From: Ashinkailepas kermadecensis
Taxonomy: Eukaryota; Arthropoda; Thecostraca; Neolepadidae
DNA: 64,000 nt
Assembly: GCA_034440615.1 (NCBI GenBank)
Contig: JAOTOM010002697.1
Span: 1 to 64,000, forward strand
Reading direction: 5' to 3'
Below are positions 11,478 to 24,670 of this stretch, piece after piece. Both the position numbers and the translations under genes were made by a program. Below the pieces are notes generated by a model that saw only the letters and a list, made by a program, of their open reading frames with translations, was not told the DNA's origin and searched no databases. Positions within the stretch are counted from its first letter, which is position 1; each line of letters starts with the position of its first letter.

Positions 11478-14400
11478 CAGTGTTGGATTTTCACTTCTCG
11501 TTCTTGGATTCGGAGTGTATAATCTTTGAGTTCATGCAATTACGGAGTGCATAATACCTGGTAACCATGGGATGAATACAAATTACTGAGACAAAGAAAT
11601 AAAGTCTTGTTTTTCATTCAAGAAGTATACATACAGGTGTTTCATCCCACACAGCCTAAGTATGCCACCTGATGCTGGATCACATAAAAATAGTATTCAC
11701 TGAGAATATAAACTTCACATAGCAGTCATCTGTGTTGTGGTGCTGGAAAAGTGTTAAATATACTGTCATTGGCAAGAAGTGATGCATTTAATCGTGATTG
11801 ATTTTCCATGCGAGTTTGAATATATTTCAACTTCAGGTATGTAGGTATATTACTATGATTAAATATATTATTCAAGCTTAGGGTATCCACAAGACACATC
11901 TTACACAGTTTACCACCATGAAGCAAACAAATTGGTTAGGCTTGGTTATGTTATAAGTTGGGCTCTAATCTTAAGTTGGACAAGTTTTCATATCCAATGC
12001 TTTTTTTTCTATTTCACGAATTTGTTTTTCAACAATGAACCAGGCAAGGTTAGGTTATGTCAGGTTATGTTCTTTAGTTTGCATTTTTTAGAAGAAGAAT
12101 ACTGGTTGAAATTTTTCCTTTTTCAAGAGAATTGTTCTTTTCGCATTGAAGGTTAGGCTAGGTTAGGGTAGATTATGCCACATTTTTTATTTTGCAAATT
12201 AATTTTTACACTATATTACCCAACTCCAAGCCCATTTATTGGTGTTGTTTTGCCTGCCAATTGGAAAGTATGTATTTACAGTGAAAGTGAGTGGTCACAC
12301 CATGTAAACCACATTTTAAAACATGGCATTGAAAAAAGGAATTTCAATAACCCAAAATTACCCTAAACTGCAAATTTACAAATAGAAACAAAGTGATGAT
12401 GAACAAGAATTATGCCTTTCACATCAGGAACCACAAAACCTCAATATCCCTTATGGAAAATGATTGGTCCTGAACCCTGTGCTGATGAAGAATGCCCATG
12501 GCATGGTTGGATTAAAAAAATAATGTATCAGGACTGACAAAAAAAATGTTTCCAATACGAAATTTGAATCCATTCATTCCATGCACCACCATGGGCATTA
12601 TGTTAAATTTGGAAATCATTATGTCGCATTGGCAACAACACAAGTGTACAAATTTACACCTGTGATTAGCATGCTCCAACTGTTACCCACCGAAAGCCAG
12701 CATTAATAGCAATTAGCCATATTCGCCGCAATAGCATCGGCAGAAAAAAACAATTCCTACAAGCGGTATGCCAGATAATAGGAGTCACAGAAGATAATAA
12801 AGCAGCACCTACCAGTTACTATTCCCGCAGCACCTACTCTTTTCCCCGAGGCCCACACCTGAGGAGAACGAAAACAGAAAAATAACAACGGCTCCCTCCC
12901 CGACTTCGTACCTTCGCCGTTGTTTAGACCCTTCCCTCGATAGGTCTTGGGCTGGCCGGGCTTGCCTTAACCTTCATCAGGGCTGGCAGCGACTTGTGTT
13001 ACATTGTCACAAAAACAATGCAATCGAGACAAGCTGCTCTTTTACCTTTGTCAACAAAGATTTCATCCCATTGGCTGTGTTCAAACCATTAAGCCAATCA
13101 GCAGCCTCCGTACAGTCATCCGGAGTTGACGAAAGACCAGTAAGCGGCTGTTAACCACCCCTCATTTAGCAGTGTATAGAACATGACGGCTAAATTTCCA
13201 TTTTCCCGGAGTGGGAGAAATTAGTTGTCGGAGTGGCATAAACACTATTATTGCCACCAGTTTGTGGTGTATTGAAACAATGTAGGCCATGAAATGGAAG
13301 GACACTGAAATTTCTAGTTATATGGTGGTCCATTTGACTGTAAAATGTAACCAGATTTGAAGAACGTTTTGGTACCATTTAGGTCATTTTCTTGCGTAAA
13401 ATCCATCGGATATCTTTTTTGTTTTATTGCTCTGGACCGGTCCAGGATGTAAAACGATCAGTTTTGTTCATGTCAAGATATGTAGAACATCTCAATCTTC
13501 AAGGAAACAGAAAGGAATGCATTATTTATGGCCTTTCTTGGCCGTAGTTTAAAAAGCTCCGACCGGAGTGGGAGCTGGAGAGCCGCGAATCCATCGAATC
13601 CAAGAAGCGCCGTTCGGGTCTGCCCAGTCTGGGAATGGTGGTTTCCCTTCATTAGGCGAGCCGAGAATAGAGGTTTCTTTCACTTGGCGAGGAATTTTTC
13701 TTGTATGCACCGAGTTGCCCACTGGATGGAAAGAGACGAAAGAGGCTCGTTGTAGGCATCGCCAACCTTGGTAGGAACGACCTGCGTATCTATTATCAAT
13801 ATCTTCGCCATTGAAATTATTGGCTGGGATCGGGAATAAGCCTGGTGAGTTCTATGATGGGATATAGTCCGATAATTCAGGGACCAGGTAGTGAGACTAC
13901 TAGTTGATCTCGTGTAGTATCGGCTGACGTAGGAACTGAGGCCCAATTGAGGTTTCTTGAAATTTAATTATTCTTGTTGGTGTAAACTTCAGTATCAAAG
14001 CAGAAAAATACCTACCTAGCTAGAATGATGTATGCACAACCAGCTTAATGTTGAAAAGTATGGGTAGCCATAGCAAAATTGTGATTCCTTATATTTTGTA
14101 GTGGTGCACATCTGTATCCCTCTGTTGGTGCCCATGCATGCAGTGGCACAACCTAGGGCAGGGTTGTTTTATATTCTGGGGGGAGGGGGGGAGGACAAGT
14201 GGACCCTCAATGTTTGCTTTGCTTCTCAAATGACTTGAACTTTTAACATGGGACTCTATGTAGTGTGCCCCCAATCTATTTCACCCTGCCCATTGCCTTT
14301 CATGTATTTCCCCCTCCCCAATAATTTTCATAAATGAACATCCATGACCTGGAAATAGTATTTTCATAAGTGTGTTCTTAATGTGTTGGATTTGGATGGA

Positions 14401-15369
14401 AGAACCTTTCAGCTTGTTTTGTTTTGTTTTGGAAATAAAGCTTTCATTTTTGTAAGACAATATATTTTCAGGAATAAGGGATTGGTCCCCTTCAGTGCAC
14501 GGATACAGTGACTCACAAGCATTGTTGTGCTCTAACAAAATGTTTCAGGAAATTGTGAAGTGTACCCCACCTCATACCCCAATAAACTCCATTGTTTTGC
14601 TTTTTTTTTGTCCCTACAGCTTCCTGAACATTCCTATGCCATGACAAATCATAATATATGTCCATAAATATTTTGTGGATTTGATTGCTTTTGTCATTTG
14701 CAAGTTGTGTAGGGACTTCTCTAGTTCTCTAGTTCTGTCTAGCCTTGCATTCTTCTGAACACTACTGATTCCAGCATTTTCATAAATGAATAATGTACAC
14801 ATGAAGGTGTGGCTGTTTATTAATTCACATGTTTCAGACAATTGCATACCATCTGCACCATTTCATGGAACAAATACATTGGTATTAATGTTGTATGTAG
14901 ATTGCAGAGTGATCCTTAAGCATCTGCTGTCATCTGTTGCACATGCTAGCAAGCTGACACTCGTCTAGTCTTGCTTGCATCTAATTTTCTGTTCCACTTC
15001 TGCATCCTCTTGGAATGTTGCTGCAGCTCTCATGGTCACCTGAAATAACAAATGTGCATTATCCTCAATGATGTTGCCAAGTTGCTGTGGCAAGAACATA
15101 ACATGGCTAGACAAGATGAAGAGCACCAAAACTAGAAGGGTTTTTCATTATCAGCAATTGATTACCATATGTTATAGGCCCTTGGAGCATGCTGCATCCT
15201 CTGCTTCATCACAATCCAATAATACTATTGGATTATGACAGCTGGTTGAGATTGCTGTTTAAGCAAGGCTCTTCACGATATATCATGTATGTAGGGAGTG
15301 GATTTTTTGGGGAGTGTATAATTCTTTGGATGACAAAAGTTCCAAAAAAGGACCATATTTCCAACACTG
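11478..15369. mobile_element. 3.9-kb hAT-like DNA transposon inserted in a 14-bp minisatellite
   Basis: The segment begins CAGTGTTGGA and ends TCCAACACTG, a perfect 10-bp terminal inverted repeat. It is flanked on both sides by GTAGTGGC (11470-11477 and 15370-15377), an 8-bp target duplication typical of the hAT superfamily. Removing the segment and one 8-mer restores an exact unit of the surrounding 14-bp array. The interior is clearly more AT-rich than its surroundings. It contains degenerate GGTTAGG/GGTTATG runs (about 11936-12175) and a copy of a dispersed repeat (about 14190-14345). I could not recognise a BED zinc finger or hAT transposase dimerisation region, and all open frames are short, so it looks non-autonomous or decayed. 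Confidence 0.82.
14190..14345. repeat. Dispersed repeat family, copy 2 (inside the 3.9-kb element)
   Basis: It aligns in the same order and orientation with 6838-7012, including AACTTTTAACATGGGAC and CCCCTCCCCAATAATTTTC. It lies inside the hAT-like element at 11478-15369, either as a nested insertion or as part of that element. Confidence 0.7.
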
Positions 15370-17822
15370 GTAGTGGCCCGACTGTAGTGACCAGACTGTA
15401 GTGGCCCGACTGTAGTGACCAGACTGTAGTGGCCCGACTGTTGTGGCCCGACTGTAGTGGCCCGACTGTAGTGGCCCGACTGTAGTGACCAGACTGTAGT
15501 GGCCCGACTGTTGTGGCCCGACTGTAGTGGCCCGACTGTAGTGGCCCGACTGTAGTGGCCAGACTGTAGTGACCCGACTGTAGTGACCAGACTGTAGTGG
15601 CCCGACTGTAGTGACCAGACTGTAGTGGCCCGACTGTTGTGGCCCGACTGTAGTGGCCCGACTGTAGTGGCCCGACTGTAGTGGCCCGACTGTAGTGGCC
15701 CGACTGTTGTGGCCCGACTGTAGTGGCCCGACTGTAGTGGCCCGACTGTAGTGGCCCGACTGTAGTGGCCCGACTGTAGTGGCCCGACTGTAGTGACCAG
15801 ACTGTAGTGACCAGACTGTAGTGGCCCGACTGTAGTGGCCCGACTGTAGTGGCCCGACTGTAGTGGCCCGACTGTAGTGGCCCGACTGTAGTGACCAGAC
15901 TGTAGTGACCAGACTGTAGTGGCCCGACTGTAGTGACCAGACTGTAGTGACCAGACTGTAGTGGCCCGACTGTAGTGGCCCGACTGTAGTGACCAGACTG
16001 TAGTGACCAGACTGTTGTGGCCCGACTGTAGTGGCCCGACTGTAGTGGCCCGACTGTAGTGACCAGACTGTAGTGGCCCGACTGTAGTGGCCCGACTGTT
16101 GTGGCCCGACTGTAGTGGCCCGACTGTAGTGGCCCGACTGTAGTGGCCCGACTGTTGTGGCCCGACTGTAGTGGCCCGACTGTAGTGGCCCGACTGTAGT
16201 GGCCCGACTGTAGTGGCCCGACTGTTGTGGCCCGACTGTAATGGCCCGACTGTTGTGGCCCGACTGTAGTGACCAGACTGTAGTGGCCCGACTGTAGTGG
16301 CCCGACTGTTGTGGCCCGACTGTAGTGGCCCGACTGTAGTGGCCCGACTGTTGTGGCCCGACTGTAGTGGCCCGACTGTAGTGGCCCGACTGTTGTGGCC
16401 CGACTGTAGTGACCAGACTGTAGTGGCCCGACTGTAGTGGCCCGACTGTAGTGGCCCGACTGTAGTGACCAGACTGTAGTGACCAGACTGTAGTGGCCCG
16501 ACTGTAGTGGCCCGACTATAGTGGCCCGACTGTAGTGGCCCGACTGTAGTGGCCCGACTGTAGTGGCCCGACTGTAGTGACCAGGCTGTAGTGACCCGAC
16601 TGTAGTGGCCCGACTGTAGTGGCCCGACTGTAGTGACCAGACTGTAGTGACCAGACTGTAGTGGCCCGACTGTAGTGACCAGACTGTAGTGGCCCGACTA
16701 TAGTGGCCCGACTGTAGTGACCAGACTGTAGTGGCCCGACTGTAGTGACCAGACTGTAGTGACCAGACTGTAGTGACCAGACTGTAGTGACCAGACTATA
16801 GTGACCAGACTGTAGTGACCAGACTGTAGTGACCAGACTGTAGTGGCCCGACTGTAGTGGCCCGACTGTAGTGGCCCGACTGTAGTGGCCCGACTGTAGT
16901 GACCAGACTGTAGTGACCAGACTGTAGTGGCCCGACTGTAGTGACCAGACTGTAGTGACCAGACTGTAGTGACCAGACTGTAGTGGCCCGACTGTAGTGG
17001 CCCGACTGTAGTGGCCCGACTGTAGTGACCAGACTGTAGTGGCCCGACTGTAGTGACCAGACTGTAGTGACCAGACTGTAGTGACCAGACTGTAGTGACC
17101 AGACTGTAGTGACCAGACTGTAGTTACCAGACTGTAGTGACCAGACTGTAGTGACCAGACTGTAGTGACCAGACTGTAGTGGCCCGACTGTAGTGGCCCG
17201 ACTGTAGTGACCAGACTGTAGTGACCAGACTGTAGTGACCAGACTATAGTGACCAGACTGTAGTGACCAGACTGTAGTGACCAGACTGTAGTGACCAGAC
17301 TGTAGTGGCCCGACTGTAGTGACCAGACTGTAGTGACCAGACTGTAGTGACCAGACTGTAGTGGCCCGACTGTAGTGGCCCGACTGTAGTGACCAGACTG
17401 TAGTGACCAGACTGTAGTGACCAGACTGTAGTGACCAGACTGTAGTGACCAGACTGTAGTGACCAGACTGTAGTGACCAGACTGTAGTGACCAGACTGTA
17501 GTGACCAGACTATAGTGACCAGACTGTAGTGGCCCAGACTGTAGTGGCCCGACTGTAGTGGCCCGACTGTAGTGACCAGACTGTAGTGACCAGACTGTAG
17601 TGACCAGACTGTAGTGACCAGACTGTAGTGACCAGACTATAGTGACCAGACTATAGTGACCAGACTGTAGTGACCAGACTGTAGTGACCAGACTGTAGTG
17701 ACCAGACTGTAGTGACCAGACTGTAGTGACCAGACTGTAGTGGCCAGACTGTAGTGGCCCGACTGTTGTGGCCCGACTGTAGTGACCAGACTGTAGTGAC
17801 CAGACTGTAGTGGCCAGACTGA
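15370..17822. repeat. 14-bp minisatellite, right part (~175 copies)
   Basis: The same unit as 11140-11477. Two main variants alternate, TGTAGTGGCCCGAC and TGTAGTGACCAGAC. The second becomes dominant toward the 3' end. Confidence 0.96.
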
Positions 17823-19446
17823 CAACTGTAGCCCACGGCGGTGCGGGCCAGTGGCGGATTGGCGCCAGTCTGTTGCAGCCGCAGCCGGTCGCGCCGTCTC
17901 GTTACTGCGCATGCAAATGGCTGATGATCGAGATAAGTGCGGCGGCAGGGCCAGTCCGTACGTCCGCCCGCGTCCGCCCGCGTCCGTCTGCGTCCGTCTG
18001 CGTCCGCATGCAGAGCTCCGGAACTTTGCGGCAGCTAGCGGCATCGGTTCCTTCTTTCACAGGAACAGTGGCTTCTAGGGTTGTTTTTCCCTCCCTCCTC
18101 TTTCCCTTCCTCGCAGTGTAGTGCACTTTTGTTGCACGACAATCCATTCTTGTTGTGCTGAGCTTTAGGGGACATCCATCAGACAAAACTACAGCTATGA
18201 TCCGCAAAAGGTATAGTGTCTTGAACATTTACTCGGTACACTAGGTCTTTCTGGGTGAAAAGAAAACTTCCTGCCTATGTATAGAAGAGTGCACTTTACT
18301 TTTTCAGGGGAAATTCCTCCCCACATGTTCGTATTCATTGTGTGCCCCTCACCAAACGAACAAAACTACGTCCACCCCTCACCCAACCATTGGGAAATGG
18401 CGCCGTATATTCTCTGACCATGCCCGTCCCCGTTACGCGTCTCCCCGGTCGGCGGTCCCGAAGGGGCCGAGCGTCCGGGCGACCTGGGTGGTCTGGGCGG
18501 TCCCGTCAGTGACGGCCACCTCCGGCACCCAGTCGGCCACAGCTCACAGTCGGCGACGGTCGGCCTGCATACATCAGCAGTGCCGTCGGCAGCCCGGGGA
18601 TGCTCTACTACAGCAGGCGGACCGGACCGGACCGGCAGGCAGCCTCTGCCAACGGACGGAAGGCCGTCACGAACATCAGCAGTGCCGTCGTCAGCGTCTG
18701 TGAATTGAGTGCCAGACGAGCTAGCTTATTGCCAGAATTGCCGTTGACGTGCCAATCTGTTTTTTGAGGATCCGGATGTGGCAGCTTTCGCTGTCACTCT
18801 TGAGAGTGAGAACTTTGTTTTAGTGCTGGTTTTAAGTGGGGTGGGTATGTTTACCGATATTGCAGCATTTCGGTGGGATTTAATCAGTTCACTGCAGCAC
18901 ATCTTCCAGCCAAAGAGCATCCGGTCACTGACGACAACCGGATGCCACACTGCAACGCTGTGGTCGACGTTGCCGTGGCCCAAAAATCACCACAGCCGCA
19001 TACAATTTAGATATACCGGCATGCAGATATTCTGATCGCGTGACGGTCCGGATACACTGACGCACAGACGTCCTGGTCACGGGGCTGTTCCCACACCCAG
19101 ACGGGCAGGCGACGCCCTGGTCACGTGCCTGGCTGGGGTGACTGATGTGCCGGCGCAGATGACGGAGCTGCAGAAGTTGTCTGACAAGCCAGACGTAGTC
19201 CATTTGCCTGTCCGCGCCATTCCCGCCACTTTATATTCAGAACATGATGAATTCGAAATTAAAAGTTTATCATTAATGTCAAAGCTGACGTCGAAAGACC
19301 GAAATTGATCTGTGATTTCTGAGATTTCTGCGGTTTCTCAGCTTGATGTGTGCAGCTACTTTGAAGTGTGGTATTGTGTAGCTTGACATTCGGGCCTTTC
19401 AGCCTCAACTTGAAGCTTTGTTCAATCGTGCCACTAATTTTTTCGC
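17823..19446. other. Non-repetitive stretch, no gene seen
   Basis: It starts GC-rich, with GTCCGCCCGC/GTCCGTCTGC short repeats at about 17960-18010. No recognisable coding segment. Confidence 0.55.
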
Positions 19447-20725
19447 GAGGTCTCGCCGCTGACCCCTTCCCTGTGGTCTCGCCACTGACTCCTTCCTCTA
19501 CAATCTCGCCACTGACCCCTTCCACTGCGGTCTCGCCACTGACTCCTTCCACTGCGGTTTTGCCACTGACCCCTTCCACTGCGGTCTCGCCACTGGACCC
19601 CTTCCACTGCGGTCTCGCCGCTGACCCCTTCCACTGCGGTTTTGCCACTGACCCCTTCCCTGTGGTCTCGCCACTGACTCCTTCCACTACAATCTCGCCA
19701 CTGACCTCTTCCCTGTGGTCTCGCCACTGACCCCTTCCACTGCGGTTTTGCCACTGACCCCTTCCACTGCGGTCTCGCCACTGACTCCTTCCACTGCGGT
19801 TTTGCCACTGACCCCTTCCACTGCGGTCTCGCCACTGGACCCCTTCCATTGCGGTCTCGCCGCTGACCCCTTCCACTGCGGTTTTGCCACTGACCCCTTC
19901 CCTGTGGTCTCGCCACTGCCTCCTTCCACTACAATCTCGCCACTGACGTCTTCCCTGTGGTCTCGCCGCTGACCCCTTCCCTGTGGTCTCGCCACTGACT
20001 CCTTCCACTACAATCTCGCCACTGACCTCTTCCCTGTGGTCTCGCCACTGGACCCCTTCCACTACAATCTCGCCGCTGACCCCTTCCACTGCGGTTTTGC
20101 CACTGACCCCTTCCCTGTGGTCTCGCCACTGCCTCCTTCCACTACAATCTCGCCACTGACGTCTTCCCTGTGGTCTCGCCGCTGACCCCTTCCCTGTGGT
20201 CTCGCCACTGACTCCTTCCACTACAATCTCGCCACTGACCTCTTCCCTGTGGTCTCGCCACTGGACCCCTTCCACTACAATCTCGCCGCTGACCCCTTCC
20301 ACTGCGGTTTTGCCACTGACCCCTTCCCTGTGGTCTCGCCACTGCCTCCTTCCACTACAATCTCGCCACTGACGTCTTCCCTGTGGTCTCGCCGCTGACC
20401 CCTTCCCTGTGGTCTCGCCACTGACTCCTTCCACTACAATCTCGCCACTGACCTCTTCCCTGTGGTCTCGCCACTGGACCCCTTCCACTACAATCTCGCC
20501 GCTGACCCCTTCTACTGCGGTTTTGCCACTGACCCCTTCCCTGTGGTCTCGCCACTGACTCCTTCCACTACAATCTCGCCACTGACCTCTTCCCTGCGGT
20601 CTCGCCGCTGACCCCTTCCACTGCGGTTTTGCCACTGACCCCTTCCCTGCGGTCTCGCCGCTGACCCCTTCCACTGCGGTTTTGCCACTGACCCCTTCCA
20701 CTGCGGTCTCGTCGCTGAACCCCAT
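19447..20725. repeat. 27-bp minisatellite with 213-bp higher-order period
   Basis: The basic unit is CTGACCCCTTCCACTGCGGT then CTCGCCA. Blocks at about 19929, 20142 and 20355 repeat almost identically every 213 bp, showing recent amplification of a multi-unit block. The unit is nine codons long and stop-free on the minus strand, giving a spurious 488-codon Gly/Arg/Glu-rich ORF. Confidence 0.94.
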
Positions 20726-22617
20726 ACCAGGGTATGGCTGCTGTCTGTCTCGTCACTCCAGGGAACAGACGCGCCACAAGTCGGTAAGTTGGCCCGATGC
20801 AGGGTGGCCGGCGGTACAGAACTGCCCACTGGACCGCCGGCCGGCTGGTGGGCGTCGCTCCGTCTCTCACTTGATGAAGCGGAGGCGATGCGGACGCCGC
20901 CAGCGCCGAGCGTGGGCGCCGTCCGGGTGGCGCGACCCGTGGTCCACCCACCGTCGACAAAGTTCCAACATTACTGTTGTACGAGGCGCAGGCGTGGCCA
21001 GGCGGCGCTGGACGCTGTCGGCTCGATCGTGCGGGTGGATGGAGGCGTCACACGCCTGACCTGCCGAATGGCAGCGGCATGGCCGTGCAGGGAGCGTGCT
21101 CTGCACCTGTGGCGGCTTCTAAGGCTATGCAGCAATCTGACCAGGCGTTGGCCAATGCTGTCGCTGTCGTCGCTTTCGTTTGAAGAACGAACCAGCTGAA
21201 ATATTCAGATTCATGAATTCATGTAATGGCATTGCAGATTCTTTTTTTTGTTTAGTTTCAATGCGAACATGTACTCCTTTTTCTGCATTTTAAAAGTACG
21301 CTTGTCGTTAATCTGTTAATACTTCTCGTAGATCCGGCCGGTGTTATGGGCCCGGTTGGAACAGCTCCTCGTTCGCTTAAGCCTTGCTGCATTGCGTGCA
21401 TAGCTGATCACTGGCCGGTAGATGCGGACTGTGACAGTGGGACGTCCGACTGAGTCTGGGTCGGGGTGTGGTGGTGGGAGAGGAAGGAGGCTGACTGATA
21501 TTAGCACACACGCAATAGGCTATCTAACTTCGAAGCACTGCAGCGATATTTGATCTGATAACGACTGGAGCGACGGTAAGCTTGTCCATAGATATGACTC
21601 CCCGCACACTGACGCTGAGGATTGCGGTAGTCTGGTGACCGACTCGAAATTGAGGGAAGGGGAGGGGAGGGGCGGATGCGGCTGGCCCGGCGCGTCGGCG
21701 CCGCGCTCCATTCACCTACTTGACATCTCTTCGGTGCTATGTTCCTAGCTGGTGCCGGCTTGCTGTGCCATGCGCCGTGCCGTGTCCCGTGCCAGTTTTT
21801 GGAACACAGTCGGCAACTCTAGTATGCACAGAGTGCTGGATTTGATACGGGAGCGCGTGTGACTGGCAGAGTCCCTGAGTCGGCCCACTGACCACCGGCC
21901 ACATCTCAGCACATCCGTGACACGCTCTCCTCGGCGCACGTGCCAGCTCCAACATGGCGGCAGGCTCGGCACCTGATTGGTTGCGATGGCTGGCGGGGGC
22001 GGGGTCACCGCAGTAACGACAGCTGTCAATCACCTCGATGACGAATAGTGTGGCGCGCGCGCTCCTGCCGCGTGCCGCGGACTGCTGACGGCGGGTGGTC
22101 GGACTCTTTGAGCCAGCAGAGCACTTGGAGAAATGGACAATTGGTCAGTGGTCGAAGTGGAGCTGTACATACACTTGAGTTGAACCCCTCCTCTCCGTTT
22201 TCGTCCTTAACCATCAGGAGCACACTCGATCAAATCTAGCTTGAATCCACCGAGCTCATTCCAATTTCACTCCAAGTCCACTACAATCAGTTCGGCCAAG
22301 TACCACCCCCTAATGTTCCCTCCCTTATTGTCAAGTGATCTATTTTCCCATTGGTGGCTGTCCTTGACCATCACGACTTGCAAACACTGACTGTGCGTCT
22401 GTGTGCACCCGATACCATAGGCGGGGCAGCTTGTGGCTGCAAAAGGTGGGGCAGGCATAAGGAACAATCGCATCTAGCTTAGTTTAGGAGAAACTAGGCA
22501 TCAACATTTTTTTGTGCTGCACAAGCATATGCGACATAGAAAATAATGATTTTTCCCCACACTTTAAGATCGTTCCTGCGTCTGTCATAGGTATGCACCA
22601 TGTCAACACTGAGCTCG
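20726..22617. other. Non-repetitive GC-rich stretch, no gene seen
   Basis: Open frames of 60-136 codons occur on both strands at about 20680-21200 and 21640-22030. None shows a known motif, and their overlap suggests base composition rather than coding. Confidence 0.5.
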
Positions 22618-22893
22618 GTCAGATGTCAAGTGCTACAAACCTGGATACATGTCAGGTGGCACGGGCATGGATCGGCGTCAGGTGCCATGAACCTGGACCG
22701 GCGTCAGGTGCCATGAACCTAGACCGGCGTCAGGTGCCATGAACCTAGACCGGCGTCAGGTGACATGAACCTGGACCGGCATCGGGTGCCATGAATCTGG
22801 ACCGGCGTCAGGTGCCATGAACCTAGACCGGCGCCAGGTGCCATAAACCTGGACCGGCGCCAGGTGCCATGAACCTGGACCGGCGTCAGTCAA
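22618..22893. repeat. 26-bp minisatellite, ~9 copies
   Basis: The unit is ACCGGCGTCAGGTGCCATGA then ACCTGG. Early copies are degenerate and later ones regular. Confidence 0.92.
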
Positions 22894-22959
22894 CCACGGC
22901 TCTTTATTTCTTCACTCACCCTCGAAGTTCACCTCACCTCGCATAGCACCACGTCGTCT

Positions 22960-23293
22960 CGATATGTCGCATGTCGTAATATGTCGTCATCGAATCGTCA
23001 TCATGTCGTCGGTATATCATGTCATCATGTCGTCAGCGTGTCATCATGTCGTCGGTATATCATCATGTCATCATGTCCTAGGTATATCATATCACCATGG
23101 CGTCGGCATATCATCATGTCATCATGTCAGCGTGTCATCATGTCAACAGCATGTCGTCGGTATATCATGTCATCATGTCGTCAGCGTGTCATCATATCAT
23201 CATGTCGTAGGTATATCATCATGTCATCATGTCATCATATCATCATGTCGTCAGTGTGTCATCATGTCATCATGTCCTAGGTATATCATATCA
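22960..23293. repeat. ATCATGTCGTC-type satellite, left part
   Basis: Short sub-units (ATCATGTCGTC, AGCGTGTC, GGTATATC) are shuffled irregularly. The array is interrupted at 23294 by a MITE. Confidence 0.9.
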
Positions 23294-23786
23294 CAGTGAT
23301 AAATTATTCGTGAAATGGGGTGGAATATACCACTTTCTGAACACTGAATTGACATCCCTCCCAACTGAGTATCGACATCGTGCCTCGTGATGAGTCGTTA
23401 TGAGGTCTTCATACCTAATTTCTAACAGTACCTTGTTGATAATTATCATGTTGATGCTGTTGCATGCTGGATATCATGTGATTGCAGATTGTGATGCACG
23501 GACATCTCTTAGCACAAATCCAGGCTTACCTATGATGTAGTCTGTTGTACAATATCAATTGATAATTATAGGTATTTTGTATCATTATCACTAAAATGGT
23601 TATCCTAAATTAGTTATCTTGAAACAAAGGAAAAAGGTGTATATAGGCGTATGCTGTTGGATGAAAATTGTGGTTGAAGAACTTATAACTTATGTTAAGG
23701 GACATCATTTCCATGGCCAATTTCGACATCCTACTGTACTCGTTTCGACATCTCACACCTAACGAAAAAACATTATTTTAACACTG
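23294..23786 (+). mobile_element. CAGTG-ended MITE, copy 1 (493 bp, hAT-like)
   Basis: The element starts CAGTGATAAATTATT and ends ATTTTAACACTG. Its ends are imperfect inverted repeats (CAGTG-A/T-TAAA). It is flanked by a perfect 8-bp duplication, TCATATCA, at 23286-23293 and 23787-23794. The flanks belong to one ATCATGTCGTC-type tandem array. The empty site can be rebuilt and matches another array unit at about 23081-23105. Internal marks shared with copy 2 include GAACACTGAAT, CGACATC repeats near both ends, and CTCGTTTCGACATCTCACAC near the right end. There is no coding capacity. Confidence 0.9.
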
Positions 23787-24670
23787 TCATATCACCATGT
23801 CGTCGGTATATCATCATGTCGTCAGTGTGTCATCATATCATGTCGTCATCATGTCGTCAGTATATCATGTCATCATGTCGTCAGCGTGTCATCATGTCAT
23901 CATGTCCTAGGTATACCATATCACCATCTCGTCGGTATATCATCATGTCAGCGTGTCATCATATCATCATGTCAACATGTCGTCAGCGTGTCATCATGTC
24001 ATCATGTCATCATGTCGTCAGCGTGTCATCATGTCATCATCATGTCGTCGGTGTATCATCACGTCATCATGTCGTCAGCGTGTCACCATGTCATCATCAT
24101 GTCGTCGGTATATCATCATATCACCATGTCGTCGGTATATCATCATGTCGTCAGCGTGTCATCATATCATCATGTCGTCGGTATATCATCATATCACCAT
24201 GTCGTCGGTATATCATCATGTCGTCAGCGTGTCATCATGTCATCATGTCGTCAGCGTGTCATCATGTCGTCAGCGTGTCATCATGTCGTCAGCGTGTCAT
24301 CATGTCATCATGTCGTCATATCATCACGTCATCATGTCGTCAGCGTGTCACCATGTCATCATCATGTCGTCGGTATATCATCATATCACCATGTCGTCGG
24401 TATATCATCATGTCGTCAGCGTGTCATCATATCATCATGCCGTAGGTATATCATGTCATCATGTCATCATGTCGGTATATCATCATGTCATCATGTCGTC
24501 AGCGTGTAATCATATCATCATGTCATCATGTCAGCGTGTCATCATGTCAGCATGTCGTCGGTATATCATCATGTCATCATGTCATTATGTCGTCAGCGTG
24601 TCATCATGTCATCATGTCGTCGGCATGTCATCGTGTCGTTATCGTGTCATGTCGGCAGTCGATATATCGA
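23787..24670. repeat. ATCATGTCGTC-type satellite, right part
   Basis: It continues the array left of the MITE with the same sub-units. Combinations such as CATGTCGTCGGTATATCATC recur. The array has no fixed period, and all + frames are long and open, rich in Ser, His and Val. Confidence 0.92.

Noticed and set aside
19259..20725. 488-codon minus-strand Gly/Glu/Arg-rich ORF
   Set aside because: Translation of a 27-bp minisatellite; several other frames are also open through the same array.
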